A stretch of 64,000 nt of DNA from Dyadobacter fanqingshengii (lineage in GTDB: Bacteria > Bacteroidota > Bacteroidia > Cytophagales > Spirosomataceae): contig NZ_CP098806.1 of the NCBI RefSeq assembly GCF_023822005.2, positions 5,578,501 to 5,642,500 on the forward strand. The letters are read 5' to 3'. Positions 33,949-44,216 of the stretch are shown in pieces. Numbering within the stretch: position 1 is the first letter of the stretch; every line of letters begins with the position of its first letter. The notes below the pieces were generated by a model, which saw nothing but the letters and a program-made list of their open reading frames with translations, was not told where the DNA came from and made no database searches. A program made the translations under genes and the position numbers.

Positions 33949-35340
33949 ATGAACGAAAAACAACAAACCATTTCCAAGTCTGTATCCGTAACAGGAGTGG
34001 GTTTACATACTGGTGTAGTGGCTACAATGACATTTGTGCCAGCCCCTGCCAACCACGGATACAAGTTTCAACGCATTGATTTACCCGACCAGCCAATCGT
34101 AGATGCAGATGTCGACAATGTTGTCGATTTATCACGCGGAACAACCATTGAACAAAACGGAGCAAGGATCCATACTGTTGAGCATACATTAGCAGCATTA
34201 GTTGGTTTACAAATTGACAACGTGCTTATCCAGCTCGACGGCCCCGAACCGCCGATCATGGACGGAAGTTCAATCAAGTTTGTAGATGCGCTGCTCGACG
34301 CAGGCATTGAAGAACAGAATGCATACAGGAATTACTTTGAAGTTCCTGAATATGTGCATTATATGAACAAAGAAACCGATACGGAACTTGTTGCGCTACC
34401 GCTTTCTGATTATCGCCTGACTGTCATGGTTGATTATAATTCGACGGTGATCAGCAGCCAGCATGCTTCGTTGAATGACATTACATTATTTAAAGACGAT
34501 ATCGCAGAATGCCGCACATTTGTATTCTTACACGAACTGGAAGCGTTATACAGACAAAACCTGATTAAAGGTGGCGATCTCACGAACGCGATCGTGATTG
34601 TAGACAGAGAAGTGCGGGATGGCGAGCTGGATCACCTTTCGCAGCTTTTGAGCAAACCAAAGGTTAGTGTAAACAAGTCGAAAGGCATTCTCAACAATGT
34701 TGACCTGCATTATCCGAACGAAATGGCGCGGCATAAGCTGCTCGACCTGATTGGGGATCTTGCACTTGTAGGTCGTCCGATTAAGGCGCAGATATTAGCT
34801 GCCCGTCCCGGACACGCGGCCAATGTGGCTTTGGCTAAGAAAATTAAGAAACTGATAAAATCCGGCAAAGGCGATATTCCACAATATGACCCGCATAAGG
34901 CACCGGTTTTTGACATTAACCAGATCGGACAGCTGCTAGCGCACCGTTATCCTTTCCAAATGATCGATAAGATCATTGCATTGGATGAAAACAGCGTGGT
35001 AGGCGTCAAGAATGTGACGATCAATGAGCAGTTTTTCCTGGGGCATTTTCCTGGAAATCCTGTTATGCCAGGTGTTTTGCAATTGGAGGCGATGGCCCAG
35101 ACTGGCGGCATTTTGGTGCTGACAAGTGTGCCGGATCCTGATAATTACTGGCCATACCTGATCGGGATCGACGCATGCCGCTTCCGCCGCAATGTTTTTC
35201 CCGGCGATACGGTAATTTTTAAATGTGAATTTACGTCTCCGATGAAAAGAGGGATCGTGAAAATGAGTGGCCGGGGATATGTAGCCGGACAGTTGGTGTG
35301 TGAAGCGGATATGATAGCAAGCCTGGTAAAGAAAAAATGA
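33949..35340 (+). CDS. lpxC/fabZ: bifunctional LpxC deacetylase / FabZ dehydratase
   Basis: The 463-residue protein is a fusion. Residues about 1-305 are LpxC (UDP-3-O-acyl-GlcNAc deacetylase), with zinc-site residues in TVEHTLAAL and HKLLDLIGDLAL. Residues about 318-463 are FabZ (3-hydroxyacyl-ACP dehydratase), with LLAHRYPFQMIDK, the active-site LGHFPGNPVMPGV and LEAMAQ. The fusion is typical of Bacteroidota and links the committed step of lipid A synthesis with the fatty-acid step competing for the same hydroxyacyl-ACP. The last four bases (ATGA) overlap the start of lpxA, so translation is coupled. Confidence 0.96.
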   Translation: MNEKQQTISKSVSVTGVGLHTGVVATMTFVPAPANHGYKFQRIDLPDQPIVDADVDNVVDLSRGTTIEQNGARIHTVEHTLAALVGLQIDNVLIQLDGPEPPIMDGSSIKFVDALLDAGIEEQNAYRNYFEVPEYVHYMNKETDTELVALPLSDYRLTVMVDYNSTVISSQHASLNDITLFKDDIAECRTFVFLHELEALYRQNLIKGGDLTNAIVIVDREVRDGELDHLSQLLSKPKVSVNKSKGILNNVDLHYPNEMARHKLLDLIGDLALVGRPIKAQILAARPGHAANVALAKKIKKLIKSGKGDIPQYDPHKAPVFDINQIGQLLAHRYPFQMIDKIIALDENSVVGVKNVTINEQFFLGHFPGNPVMPGVLQLEAMAQTGGILVLTSVPDPDNYWPYLIGIDACRFRRNVFPGDTVIFKCEFTSPMKRGIVKMSGRGYVAGQLVCEADMIASLVKKK

Positions 35341-36149
35341 CTCAATCATTAGCATATATTCATCCTGGCGCTAAGATCGCTCAGAATGTAGAAATTGAAC
35401 CATTCGCAATGATACATTCCGATGTAGAAATTGGCGAGGGCTCATGGATCGGATCACACGCTGTTATTAATTCAGGCGCGAGAATAGGTAAGAACTGCCG
35501 GATCTTTCCGGGAGCTGTAATCGCTTCCACGCCCCAGGATCTTAAATATAACAACGAGTACACATTTACTATCATTGGGGACAACACCACGATCCGCGAA
35601 TACGCGACAATCAGCCGCGGAACCGAGGAGCATTGGAAAACGGTGGTGGGCTCGGACTGCCTCATTATGGCTTATGCACACGTGGCGCATGATTGCAGGG
35701 TAGGAAACGCCTGCATTATCGGTAATAATGTGCAAATGGCCGGTCACGTACATGTGGGCGACTGGGCAATTGTGAGCGCGTTAAGCGCCGTGCATCAGTT
35801 TGTTAAGATTGGATCGCACGCGTTTGTTTCGGGAGCAACATTGGTTCGGAAAGATGTGCCGCCATTTACAAAAGCTGCCCGTGAACCCATTTCTTATGCC
35901 GGGATTAATTCAGTTGGATTGAGAAGGCGCGGTTATAGCAATGAGAAGATCAACGAGATCCAGAATATTTACCGCTACATATATATGCGCGGCCTTAACA
36001 ATGCCGAAGCTTTGCAAAAAATAGAGCTGGAATTACCGCCATCCAATGAGCGGGATGTGGTCATTAACTTTATCCGTAATTCGGAAAGAGGAATCATGAA
36101 AAGTCCTTTCCAGACAAACGGAACAACGGAAACAGAAGCGCAACCATAG
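35337..36149 (+). CDS. lpxA: UDP-N-acetylglucosamine O-acyltransferase
   Basis: The 270-residue left-handed beta-helix acyltransferase starts lipid A synthesis. Hexapeptide repeats run from about residue 5 to 190, with the active-site His region in IMAYAHVAHDCRVG and the GNNVQMAGHVHVGD turn. A C-terminal helical domain (YSNEKINEIQNIYRYIYMRG, 20 residues) follows. The length is near the E. coli enzyme (262). It overlaps lpxC/fabZ by four bases and ends the operon with a strong terminator. Confidence 0.96.
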   Translation: MTQSLAYIHPGAKIAQNVEIEPFAMIHSDVEIGEGSWIGSHAVINSGARIGKNCRIFPGAVIASTPQDLKYNNEYTFTIIGDNTTIREYATISRGTEEHWKTVVGSDCLIMAYAHVAHDCRVGNACIIGNNVQMAGHVHVGDWAIVSALSAVHQFVKIGSHAFVSGATLVRKDVPPFTKAAREPISYAGINSVGLRRRGYSNEKINEIQNIYRYIYMRGLNNAEALQKIELELPPSNERDVVINFIRNSERGIMKSPFQTNGTTETEAQP

Positions 36150-36187
36150 GAAGCTTTTATCAAGATTTTCTTTATAAAATATACGAC

Positions 36188-36215
36188 GCCCGGGACTTTC
36201 TCCCGGGCTTTTTTT
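36188..36215 (+). terminator. intrinsic terminator of the lpx operon
   Basis: GCCCGGGA (36188-36195) pairs with TCCCGGGC (36201-36208) and is followed by seven T. Confidence 0.9.
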
Positions 36216-36362
36216 ACGCTTTTTCGTTACCGCTAACTCATAATTTCTCCTTTAAATAACCGAGACTCGCCGTTAATTCAATGGGCGGTCCCAGTGTAGT
36301 TTCGCCCACATTTGTTTGCTTTAATATTGCGATTGAACCAAAAGCAAAAACAAATTTCAATC

Positions 36363-37130
36363 ATGAAACGAATCACACTTCAATTTTCTTCCCTGCTCGC
36401 AGCGCTCTTTCTATTTGCTTTTTCATGCCAGGATCACCGGGATCCGGACCCGGAACCAATTGCCGAGGATGCAAGGGTCAGAACATTAGAAATTACGAAT
36501 CCAGGTCAGGTTATCAATGATCTTAATTTCAGGCTTTATATCGAGAAGTTAGGCACTGAGCCAATCGCAGAATATGGTATTTTACTGTCATTTAAATCAA
36601 CCAATAGCGATGAATTTGCGAAGGTTCCCACCCTTGGTAACAAATTTAGCAGCCCATTGAAATTCGAGTATGGCGCAACTGCCGGCGAGCACATTCACTT
36701 GCAAGAATCAGTAGGCTTTGATGATTTCGAAACACTTTATTACCGCGCTTACGCGAAAACAGGAAACGGGAAAGTGGTTTATGGTGATCCGATGGAATAC
36801 ACACCACTGGATGTTCCTAAATTTGGATCCTTCACATTGTCAAAGAGTGAGAGTGTTCCAGCAACTGCAAAATTGGAAGTTGTTGGTTTGGGAACTGTTC
36901 AAGTGGAAGAATATGGCGTTGCTTATTCTTACAAAACCGCACCAAGCGGAGCAGTTAATGTTAGCCCAAAGCTAGCGGACAGAACTGTTTCTTATAAATT
37001 GCCAGTGAGTGTAAGCGCACATGCTGTTAACCTGCCTATCAAAGAAGGCAAATTTGACAAATTGTATGCAAGGCCATTCATGAGATTGAAGAACGCTAAG
37101 ATTTACTATGGAAGCGTTAAAAGTCTGTAA
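36363..37130 (+). CDS. lipoprotein with two fibronectin-like segments, function unknown
   Basis: ATG 36363 gives a 255-residue protein with a lipoprotein signal (hydrophobic run ending FAFSC, cysteine near residue 22) and an acidic DPDPEP linker. The frame also runs upstream to 36312. The rest looks like two similar beta-sandwich segments. Each contains an 'E-YG' motif (PIAEYGILLSF and QVEEYGVAYSY) followed by a strand ending in LYYRAYAK or LYARPFMRL, as in Bacteroidota surface proteins with repeated fibronectin type III-like domains. It is probably anchored to a membrane and exposed to the periplasm or surface. No enzyme motif is seen. The gene stands alone between two terminators. Confidence 0.75.
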   Translation: MKRITLQFSSLLAALFLFAFSCQDHRDPDPEPIAEDARVRTLEITNPGQVINDLNFRLYIEKLGTEPIAEYGILLSFKSTNSDEFAKVPTLGNKFSSPLKFEYGATAGEHIHLQESVGFDDFETLYYRAYAKTGNGKVVYGDPMEYTPLDVPKFGSFTLSKSESVPATAKLEVVGLGTVQVEEYGVAYSYKTAPSGAVNVSPKLADRTVSYKLPVSVSAHAVNLPIKEGKFDKLYARPFMRLKNAKIYYGSVKSL

Positions 37131-37144
37131 TTTGAACTAGTACT

Positions 37145-37178
37145 AGCGAAAAAAGCTCTCCAGGGAGCTTTTTTCGCT
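37145..37178. terminator. bidirectional intrinsic terminator
   Basis: AGCGAAAAAAGCTC pairs with GAGCTTTTTTCGCT around a 6-base loop. It lies between the convergent lipoprotein and MOSC genes. Confidence 0.85.
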
Positions 37179-37975
37179 TACTCTATCACATTCAATTCAT
37201 CCCCTTCCTTCACAGTCCCAAAATTACTAGCCACCAAATTTTGCCCAAACAAAACTTTGTTATTAACCCGCCGGTAACTGGCTAGCGTTTTTAGTGGCTC
37301 ATGTCCTTTCTGTCCTGTGGACGGATCAACAGTGGTCAGCACGCAGCGGGCGCAGGGTTTTACAATTTCAAAATCCAGCTCTCCGATTCGGATGCGTTTC
37401 CATTGATCTTCCTCGAATGGCATTGTTTCGCTGATCACGAAATTAGGTCGGAAGCGAACCATGGAAATGGGTTCTTCCAGCTTGGTGTTAAGATCATCAA
37501 GTGAAGCCTGAGAAATGACCAGAAACGGGTAACCGTCCGCAAAACTCACAATTTCCCCATTTTTGGCGTATTTCGGATCGGCTTTTCGCTGTGTGGATTC
37601 AGGCATCATGACCAATCTTACCCTTTGTTCCAATTGCGCTGAAAGCCACGCATCCGCTTCATCCCAAACAGTGACCGCTTCCGCAATGTCATCCCAGATC
37701 TTAACATACAGCTTTTCGGCAGAAACAGGCTCGAAAGGAATCATAATGCTGTTGTCAGGATCATTTCTCTGAAAAATCCTAAATCCATCTTCTTCCAAAG
37801 CGACATCGATCAATGCCATTTGGTGGAAAACGCGTTGTGTGATGAAGGTGTTGGTTTCATCAATGATCAGCCAGCGACGATCATATTGCAATCCTTTTTC
37901 CTCGGCTTTTGCTTCTTTCAGCCTAATCCCGCCCAGGGATTTAACCGGATAGATCCAGATTTCTGATAAATGCAT
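37178..37975 (-). CDS. MOSC domain protein (YcbX-like)
   Basis: The 265-residue protein has an N-terminal MOSC beta-barrel (LSEIWIYPVKSLGGI, then RRWLIIDE) and a C-terminal MOSC domain with the conserved cysteine in KPCARCVLTTVDPSTG and the RPNFVIS strand. MOSC proteins such as YcbX and mARC bind molybdenum cofactor through this cysteine and reduce N-hydroxylated bases. Unlike E. coli YcbX there is no C-terminal ferredoxin domain, so it needs a separate electron donor. It is a single gene. Confidence 0.88.
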   Translation of the reverse strand: MHLSEIWIYPVKSLGGIRLKEAKAEEKGLQYDRRWLIIDETNTFITQRVFHQMALIDVALEEDGFRIFQRNDPDNSIMIPFEPVSAEKLYVKIWDDIAEAVTVWDEADAWLSAQLEQRVRLVMMPESTQRKADPKYAKNGEIVSFADGYPFLVISQASLDDLNTKLEEPISMVRFRPNFVISETMPFEEDQWKRIRIGELDFEIVKPCARCVLTTVDPSTGQKGHEPLKTLASYRRVNNKVLFGQNLVASNFGTVKEGDELNVIE

Positions 37976-38010
37976 GCTTGATTTATTTTTTATTCATGAC
38001 TATTCGATCA

Positions 38011-39009
38011 TCAAAATTCCATCCGTGCCATCGGACTCACAGTCTGGTCCGTGAAATCATTAGCCTCGAACTTGTAATGTGCAGCCATAGCAATCATGGC
38101 CGCATTGTCTGTGCAATATTCGAAGGATGGAATATACACCTTCCAGCCTAGCTTTTCTCCCAGTTGAAGTAAAGATTTGCGTAGTCCTGAGTTAGCAGAA
38201 ACGCCACCGGCGATGGTAATTTCCCTGATTCCTGTTTCCCGTGAAGCCTTTTTTAACTTTTTCAAAAGAATATCCACCAATGTAAACTGGACGCTCGCAC
38301 AGATATCATTGATATTTTCACTGATAAAATTCGGATTTTCACGCACCTGTTTTTGCAGAAAATACATAAAGGAAGTTTTGATCCCGCTGAAAGAAAAATC
38401 CAGTCCCGGCATTTCAGGAAGCGGAAAAGGGTAAGCATTAGGATTCCCCAACGCAGCATATTTATCAATCAGCGGACCGCCCGGATACGGCAGATCGAGC
38501 AGTTTAGCTGTTTTATCAAATGCTTCACCCACGGCATCGTCTTTGGTTTCACCAATAATCTCCATTTCCAGCGGTCCCGTGACCTTTACAATTTGCGTAT
38601 GTCCGCCGCTGACCGTCAGGCAGAGAAAGGGAAATTCAGGCTTGGGATCGTCAATGAAATGTGCCAGCACGTGCGCCTGCATGTGGTTGATCTCAATAAG
38701 CGGAATGTTGAGTCCCAACGCCATGGATTTGGCAAACGAAGTCCCCACGAGCAATGCCCCCAATAAACCCGGTCCTTTGGTAAAAGCGATGGCATCCAGG
38801 TCTTTTTTTGTTACTTTTGCATCATTCAGTGCATTATTCACAACTGGCAGAATGTGTTGCTGGTGTGCCCGCGAAGCAAGTTCGGGAACAACACCGCCAT
38901 ATTGTGTGTGAATCAGTTGCGTAGCAACAACATTGGAGCAGATTTTCCCGTTAGTGATTACGGCTGCGGAGGTTTCGTCACAAGACGATTCAATGGCGAG
39001 GATATTCAT
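38011..39009 (-). CDS. tsaD: tRNA N6-threonylcarbamoyladenosine synthase subunit TsaD
   Basis: The 332-residue ASKHA-fold protein transfers the threonylcarbamoyl group to A37 of ANN-reading tRNAs, together with TsaB and TsaE. SCDETSAAV near the N-terminus, the metal-binding HMQAHVLAHF, the SGGHTQIV phosphate loop and the GGVSANSGLR motif are all present. The length is normal. It is divergent from tamB with a 71-bp gap, and a TAATTTTG element on its strand in that gap may be its -7 box. Confidence 0.96.
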   Translation of the reverse strand: MNILAIESSCDETSAAVITNGKICSNVVATQLIHTQYGGVVPELASRAHQQHILPVVNNALNDAKVTKKDLDAIAFTKGPGLLGALLVGTSFAKSMALGLNIPLIEINHMQAHVLAHFIDDPKPEFPFLCLTVSGGHTQIVKVTGPLEMEIIGETKDDAVGEAFDKTAKLLDLPYPGGPLIDKYAALGNPNAYPFPLPEMPGLDFSFSGIKTSFMYFLQKQVRENPNFISENINDICASVQFTLVDILLKKLKKASRETGIREITIAGGVSANSGLRKSLLQLGEKLGWKVYIPSFEYCTDNAAMIAMAAHYKFEANDFTDQTVSPMARMEF

Positions 39010-39080
39010 AATTGTTGAACTATAGTCGCAAAATTAAGCATTAACAATAAGATAAGCGGTATCCCGCCGCGAAGCTGTAT

Positions 39081-42000
39081 ATGTTAAAATTCCTTAAGGC
39101 GTTTGGTAATGGTCTGATCGTAGTTATCATCTTCGCGCTGCTGGCGTTGGGAATTATGACCATTGCGCTTCAACTTCCTTCGGTCCAAACCTGGGCAGTT
39201 CAGCGTGTTACAGCCAATATTTCCGAAAAGCTGGGTTATCCCATCACCATTCAAAAAGTCAACATCAAGTGGTTTGACGTCGTTTCGCTTGAAGGAATTT
39301 CTGTAAAGGACACGAGCCAGAAGGATATGATCGACGTCGGCCGGATCGATGTGAACCTCGATCTGAATAATATCATTGAGAATTCTGCGAAGGAAATTTA
39401 TCTGGATGAGGTCAATGTGTTCCGGCCCAATGTGCACCTGGCCGTGGTGCCCAGTTCGGGATCATTGAACGTGGATAGTTTTATTGAGCGTATCAATGAA
39501 CTTACCGCCCCGAAAGTCCCTCGTCCTAAAAACGCTCCTGAAAATAACACGCCTTTCATTATTGGTAAGTCGAAGGTCATCGACGGGACATTCCGCTATG
39601 ACGATCCGCGCCAGCCCCGGAATAAAGGAGCAAGGACTTTTGATTACTCCCACTTTGAGCTGAATAAACTAAATGGTGATCTGCGGAATTTCCTGGTTCA
39701 GGGCGACACCATTTCTTTTCTGGCCAGAAACCTGGAAACGGTTGATAAGCAGACTGGCCTGACGATGCATGATCTGGAAACGCGCTTTTTGTTTTGTCAA
39801 AAAAAGATGGAATTGAAAGAGCTGGACGCGCATATCGGCAATTCCCATTTGAAAGACGAAGTCATTTTTTACTATAATCGGTCCGGAGAGCTAGGTGATT
39901 TCAACCATAAAGTTCGGATGAAAGGACATTTGGTTGGCAGCCGCGTGGATTCCAAAGATCTGGGCCTTTTTTCAAGTTATGTTGATGCCCTGAGTGAAAC
40001 GTGGCGTATCTCAGGCGATTTTAATGGGAAAGTGGATGATTTCATGGTTTCCAATATGGACCTGCATTTTGGCAGAGGCAGCCGGCTCGTTGGTAATGTT
40101 GGTTTTGAGGGACTTCCAAGGATCGAAGGCGTGAAAATGGACATTCAGCTGTCGCTTTCGAAAGTGGAGCCGATGGACATTGTCCAATATTATCCTGAAT
40201 GGGATATGCATCCTGAACTTTCAAAATTTGGCCTCACTTTGCTTGATGGGACATTTAAAGGCACGCTTGAAGATTTCGCGCTGAATGCTTCTGCGTCGTC
40301 GGATATGGGTGAAGTGGCGGGAGATCTCGTGTTCCATATTGCCGACGCGCAATCAACAACATACTCAGGGACGATCAAAACGGCCGCATTTAAGTTGGGC
40401 AAATTGCTGGATGACGAAGAAACCTGGCAGGAACTGGATTTTGACGGTAAGGTTTTCGGAAAGGGCACAGAATTGAAATTTGCTTCCTCGGACATGAATG
40501 CGACTGTGGGACGTATTGGTTTTCAGCATTATAATTACAAAAACATACAGCTCAAAGGGAATATTCAGAATCAGTATTTCAATGGGCAGGTCATTGCTCG
40601 TGATAGTAACCTGGTTGCCAATATGGAAGGCGAATTCGACCTTTCCAAGTCGCAGAATTCATTTGATGTGCAGGGGATTGTCGAAAAGGCAAATCTGAAA
40701 GAACTGGGTTTTGTAAAAGAGGGCATTACGTTGCGTACGCAGCTGAACATCAATTTGACCGGCAACACATTTGATGCGCTGACGGGCGATGCGAAGCTCC
40801 TTAACACGTATTTGCTGATGGCCGAAAAGGACAGGAACCTGGTGATGGACACATTGGTTTTCTCGTCGCGACAGATTGCTGAAAGGCGTATTTTGAAACT
40901 GGAAAGTGAGTTCCTAACCGCCAAAATGGATGGTAATTTCCTTCCCACGGCCGCCTATAAGGACATTAGCAACATTCTGGAAGAATATAAACTTTACTTT
41001 TTCGAGAACGAAGCCAGCAGGTCTGAGTATTATGCCAAAAAGCCTTTAAAACCTTCCTTGAACCGGTATCAGATCGATTATGCTGTCGAAACAAGAAATC
41101 TGTCGCGCTTTCTCGCATTTTTAAGTCCTGATGTTTATGTTTCCAGAGGTGCGACGGCGGAAGGTGTTTTTAAAATGGATAACACGGCTTTCCTGACGCT
41201 CGATGCCGTTGCGGACACCGTTCGCTACGGGACAAATGAGTTTGTGAAAGCGGAAGTGGACGTTACCACCTCCAAATTTGTGAACTCGGCAGAAGTTCTT
41301 GCTTCCATGCTAGTCACCTCAGAAAGGCAAAAAATAAGCGCCTTGGTCCCGACTGAGAAACTTGAAATTGAAGGAACGTGGGACGTAGACCACATTGATT
41401 TTAATGGTGCCCTTCATCAGGTCAGCAGCACGAATGATGCCAATCTGGCCGGAGAAATTCGGTTTCTGCCAGCGGGTTTGGACATTGTATTCAAAAATTC
41501 GAAACTCAATTTGTTAGAGGAAACCTGGAATGTTCCTTCTGAAAGCTTCATTTCCATTGTTGGAAGGGACATTACGATGTCAAATCTGGGTCTGGTAAGC
41601 GGCAAGCAACGGATTTTTGTGAACGGCACAGCGTCGGAAGATCCTGACAAAAGTCTGGTTCTGGATATCAAAAACTTTAAGCTGGCGAGTTTAAACCCCG
41701 TTTTAACGACGCAGCTGGCGGGAATTATGGATGGCTCGGCCAAGGTGAAAGATGTTTATAATAGCGTCGTGCTGGATGCCAATGTGAACATTGAAAGTCT
41801 GGGTTACGGTCAGTATGAGTTTGGTAACCTTTCCGGGACCGGTGAATGGGACCAGGCCAGGAGTGAGCTTGAAATTGATGCCCAGCTCAATAAAAATGCG
41901 CGCAGGGTTTTCAATCTCACCGGCGCTTACCGCCCCAAACTGAATGCCAACACACTAGACCTGAAAGCGATTTTCAACAATTTTGATTTCAAAGCATTGG

Positions 42001-43670
42001 AGCCGTTTGCCACCGGCCTTGTTTCCGACATTAGCGGCACTGCAAAAGGGGTGGTAACGATCAAAGGCGTTGTCAATGCACCGGTTCTGGATGGTTCGTT
42101 AATGGTCGATAAGGGCCGGATGAAATTCGATTATCTGCAATCGATCTTTACTTTCAGCGACAAAATCAATTTTACGGAAACGGAGATCACATCCGATAAC
42201 ATGCTTATCACGGACGCCGACGGCAACACTGCCAATCTGAGAGGAGGGGTATTTCATGACAGTTTCAAATATTTCTCACTCGGTTTCAATGCCGATCTGA
42301 GGAATTTTAAAATACTCAATACAACCGCAAAGGACAACACGACTTTTTACGGCACAGCCTATGTTACCGGGCCTGTTGCTGTGTTCGGGCCCATTGATAA
42401 TCTGAACATTGAGGCGAATGTAACCAGCAACAAAGGCACCAAGATCCACATTCCGCTCGACGGTGCCACGGAAGTTGCCACGCAGGATTATATTCAATTT
42501 GTTAGCAAAATGCCTCCGCCCGACAGCACCGCCAGCACGGGTGACTCCGCGGCAAGAAATCAGGTTGTAGGCGGAATTAAAATGGATTTCAATTTTAATC
42601 TGACGCCGGATGCGACCTGCGAAATTATTTTTGACAGACAGACCGGTGACATCATCCGCGGAAACGGCAGCGGAAGGCTTAACCTCAACATTGATACGAA
42701 AGGCGATTTCACAATGGCCGGAACGTATGAAATCGAAAGGGGAGAATACAATTTCACGTTGCAAAACGTCATTAACAAAAAGTTTAACATTAAACCAGGA
42801 AGCCGCATTGTGTGGTCCGGTGATCCTTATGGCGCACAATTGGATGTAAAAGCTGGTTACACACAAATGGTTTCTCTGGCCGGTGTGCTGCCCAACACAA
42901 GCACAACAGAAACGGGCAATGACGCATTGTCGCGCCGTTATCCCGTTGAGGTGACGATCGCCCTTTCCGAGCAACTCATGTCGCCGCAGATCCGCTACGA
43001 CCTTAAAGTGCTTGATAATCCTTCATTAAGCACATATCGCGGGCAGCTCGAAGCATTTCAGAACAAATTGAAGTCGGATGAACAGGAATTGAGCAGGCAG
43101 GTGAGCAGCTTATTGCTTGTGAATCAGCTGCTTCCCGAGGCCAGTCTCGCGGCGGTGGGAAGTCAGAATTTCCTTGGCAGTAGCATTAGCGAACTGGTTT
43201 CCAATCAGATCAGTCGCTGGGCATCGGGGATCAATGAGAATCTGGAAGTAGGCGTTTCGGGACTTTCGTTGGATCAGAATGCGCTTAATAACCTGCAATT
43301 GCGGTTTTCTTATCGTTTCCTCAATGATCGTTTCCGTGTGACGCGTGACGGGCGCTTCACGTCAGGAACGCAAAGTGCCAATGGTGCTTCGCAATACGAT
43401 GCCGCAAGCTTACTGGGTGAATGGACTTTGGAATACTGGCTCAACCCTAGCGGCTCGGTGCGCGTGAAAGCCTATAACCGCAATGTGCTGAATTCACTTG
43501 TCCTGAACTCCGTAACAACGGGTGGTGTGAGCATGCAGTTTACACACAGTTTTAACCGCATTTCTTTGATGCCGAAGCCTTCGGTAAAAATCCCATATAT
43601 GCCTGCTGATACGACCCGGCAAGACTCCACGGCCAATAAAATGATCTCCAAAAAAGATCCGACACGCTAA
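39081..43670 (+). CDS. tamB: TamB-like translocation/assembly module protein (DUF490)
   Basis: The 1529-residue protein has one N-terminal transmembrane anchor (about residues 8-30) and a very long, mostly beta-strand body typical of AsmA/TamB bridge proteins. The C-terminal 450 residues match the TamB/DUF490 domain, with the GRMKFDYLQSIFTFSD, ERGEYNFTLQNVINKKF and RFSYRFLNDRF segments. Such proteins form a hydrophobic groove spanning the periplasm and move phospholipids, or help insert barrel proteins, with a BamA-like TamA. No TamA-like gene is in the window. The gene ends 1 bp from the convergent lipoprotein gene. Confidence 0.92.
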   Translation: MLKFLKAFGNGLIVVIIFALLALGIMTIALQLPSVQTWAVQRVTANISEKLGYPITIQKVNIKWFDVVSLEGISVKDTSQKDMIDVGRIDVNLDLNNIIENSAKEIYLDEVNVFRPNVHLAVVPSSGSLNVDSFIERINELTAPKVPRPKNAPENNTPFIIGKSKVIDGTFRYDDPRQPRNKGARTFDYSHFELNKLNGDLRNFLVQGDTISFLARNLETVDKQTGLTMHDLETRFLFCQKKMELKELDAHIGNSHLKDEVIFYYNRSGELGDFNHKVRMKGHLVGSRVDSKDLGLFSSYVDALSETWRISGDFNGKVDDFMVSNMDLHFGRGSRLVGNVGFEGLPRIEGVKMDIQLSLSKVEPMDIVQYYPEWDMHPELSKFGLTLLDGTFKGTLEDFALNASASSDMGEVAGDLVFHIADAQSTTYSGTIKTAAFKLGKLLDDEETWQELDFDGKVFGKGTELKFASSDMNATVGRIGFQHYNYKNIQLKGNIQNQYFNGQVIARDSNLVANMEGEFDLSKSQNSFDVQGIVEKANLKELGFVKEGITLRTQLNINLTGNTFDALTGDAKLLNTYLLMAEKDRNLVMDTLVFSSRQIAERRILKLESEFLTAKMDGNFLPTAAYKDISNILEEYKLYFFENEASRSEYYAKKPLKPSLNRYQIDYAVETRNLSRFLAFLSPDVYVSRGATAEGVFKMDNTAFLTLDAVADTVRYGTNEFVKAEVDVTTSKFVNSAEVLASMLVTSERQKISALVPTEKLEIEGTWDVDHIDFNGALHQVSSTNDANLAGEIRFLPAGLDIVFKNSKLNLLEETWNVPSESFISIVGRDITMSNLGLVSGKQRIFVNGTASEDPDKSLVLDIKNFKLASLNPVLTTQLAGIMDGSAKVKDVYNSVVLDANVNIESLGYGQYEFGNLSGTGEWDQARSELEIDAQLNKNARRVFNLTGAYRPKLNANTLDLKAIFNNFDFKALEPFATGLVSDISGTAKGVVTIKGVVNAPVLDGSLMVDKGRMKFDYLQSIFTFSDKINFTETEITSDNMLITDADGNTANLRGGVFHDSFKYFSLGFNADLRNFKILNTTAKDNTTFYGTAYVTGPVAVFGPIDNLNIEANVTSNKGTKIHIPLDGATEVATQDYIQFVSKMPPPDSTASTGDSAARNQVVGGIKMDFNFNLTPDATCEIIFDRQTGDIIRGNGSGRLNLNIDTKGDFTMAGTYEIERGEYNFTLQNVINKKFNIKPGSRIVWSGDPYGAQLDVKAGYTQMVSLAGVLPNTSTTETGNDALSRRYPVEVTIALSEQLMSPQIRYDLKVLDNPSLSTYRGQLEAFQNKLKSDEQELSRQVSSLLLVNQLLPEASLAAVGSQNFLGSSISELVSNQISRWASGINENLEVGVSGLSLDQNALNNLQLRFSYRFLNDRFRVTRDGRFTSGTQSANGASQYDAASLLGEWTLEYWLNPSGSVRVKAYNRNVLNSLVLNSVTTGGVSMQFTHSFNRISLMPKPSVKIPYMPADTTRQDSTANKMISKKDPTR

Positions 43671-43671
43671 T

Positions 43672-44064
43672 TTATTCACCGCGATATCTTACAGCCAGCC
43701 CGCTCAGCATATAGCCTTCGCTTTTTACGCTGGTGTAATACTTGTATTTGACATTGATAATCGCATCCGCGCCAATTTTTTGGGCTTTAATAACCAACCT
43801 GGCAGTCAGTAATTCCTTGGTTTTGGCATCATTACCGCGATACATCATGCGCTTATCCTGCGTCTGGCGCTCTGTAAGTGAATCTTCGCTGCTTATTTCC
43901 ACGATCCCGATTTCCGAATAGGGCCGTTCCAGCGGCTGGTTATCATAAAGCAGTTCAATAGGATATTTTTTATTGGTTGAAATCGGAATGCCTGAGGCAC
44001 AGCCAGCCAGGATAATGATAGTAGATGCGAAAAGCAGGCGGGTTAAATTTTTGAGCGGCGTCAT
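43672..44064 (-). CDS. small lipoprotein, function unknown
   Basis: The 130-residue protein has a lipoprotein signal with lipobox LAGC (cysteine near residue 22). The mature part contains SEIGIVEIS, a charged helix with RLVIKAQKIGADAIINVKY and a C-terminal strand with GLAVRY. The GADAIINVKY-type segment recalls YbjQ/DUF4156-like small proteins, but I cannot name the family with confidence. It is probably attached to a membrane facing the periplasm. The gene is monocistronic and overlaps no terminator with tamB. Confidence 0.7.
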   Translation of the reverse strand: MTPLKNLTRLLFASTIIILAGCASGIPISTNKKYPIELLYDNQPLERPYSEIGIVEISSEDSLTERQTQDKRMMYRGNDAKTKELLTARLVIKAQKIGADAIINVKYKYYTSVKSEGYMLSGLAVRYRGE

Positions 44065-44216
44065 TTATTCTGGTTAAATCATATAAGTTAAAACTGCTAT
44101 TCTTCTCCCAGAATTCCTACTGAGGTCAGAAAATATGTGAGGCGGTTAAAACCTATACACCAAAACGTTGCCAATATGTTGCACCGGATTTTATTTCGCC
44201 ATTTATCCCTAAGTCA

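Noticed and set aside
38812-38819. TACTTTTG promoter-like element on the plus strand
   Set aside because: It lies inside and antisense to tsaD, with no upstream TTTG at the right distance and no gene downstream on that strand.
42276-42974. 232-codon antisense frame inside tamB
   Set aside because: It has no domain, no signal and no promoter, and lies opposite a well-supported coding region.
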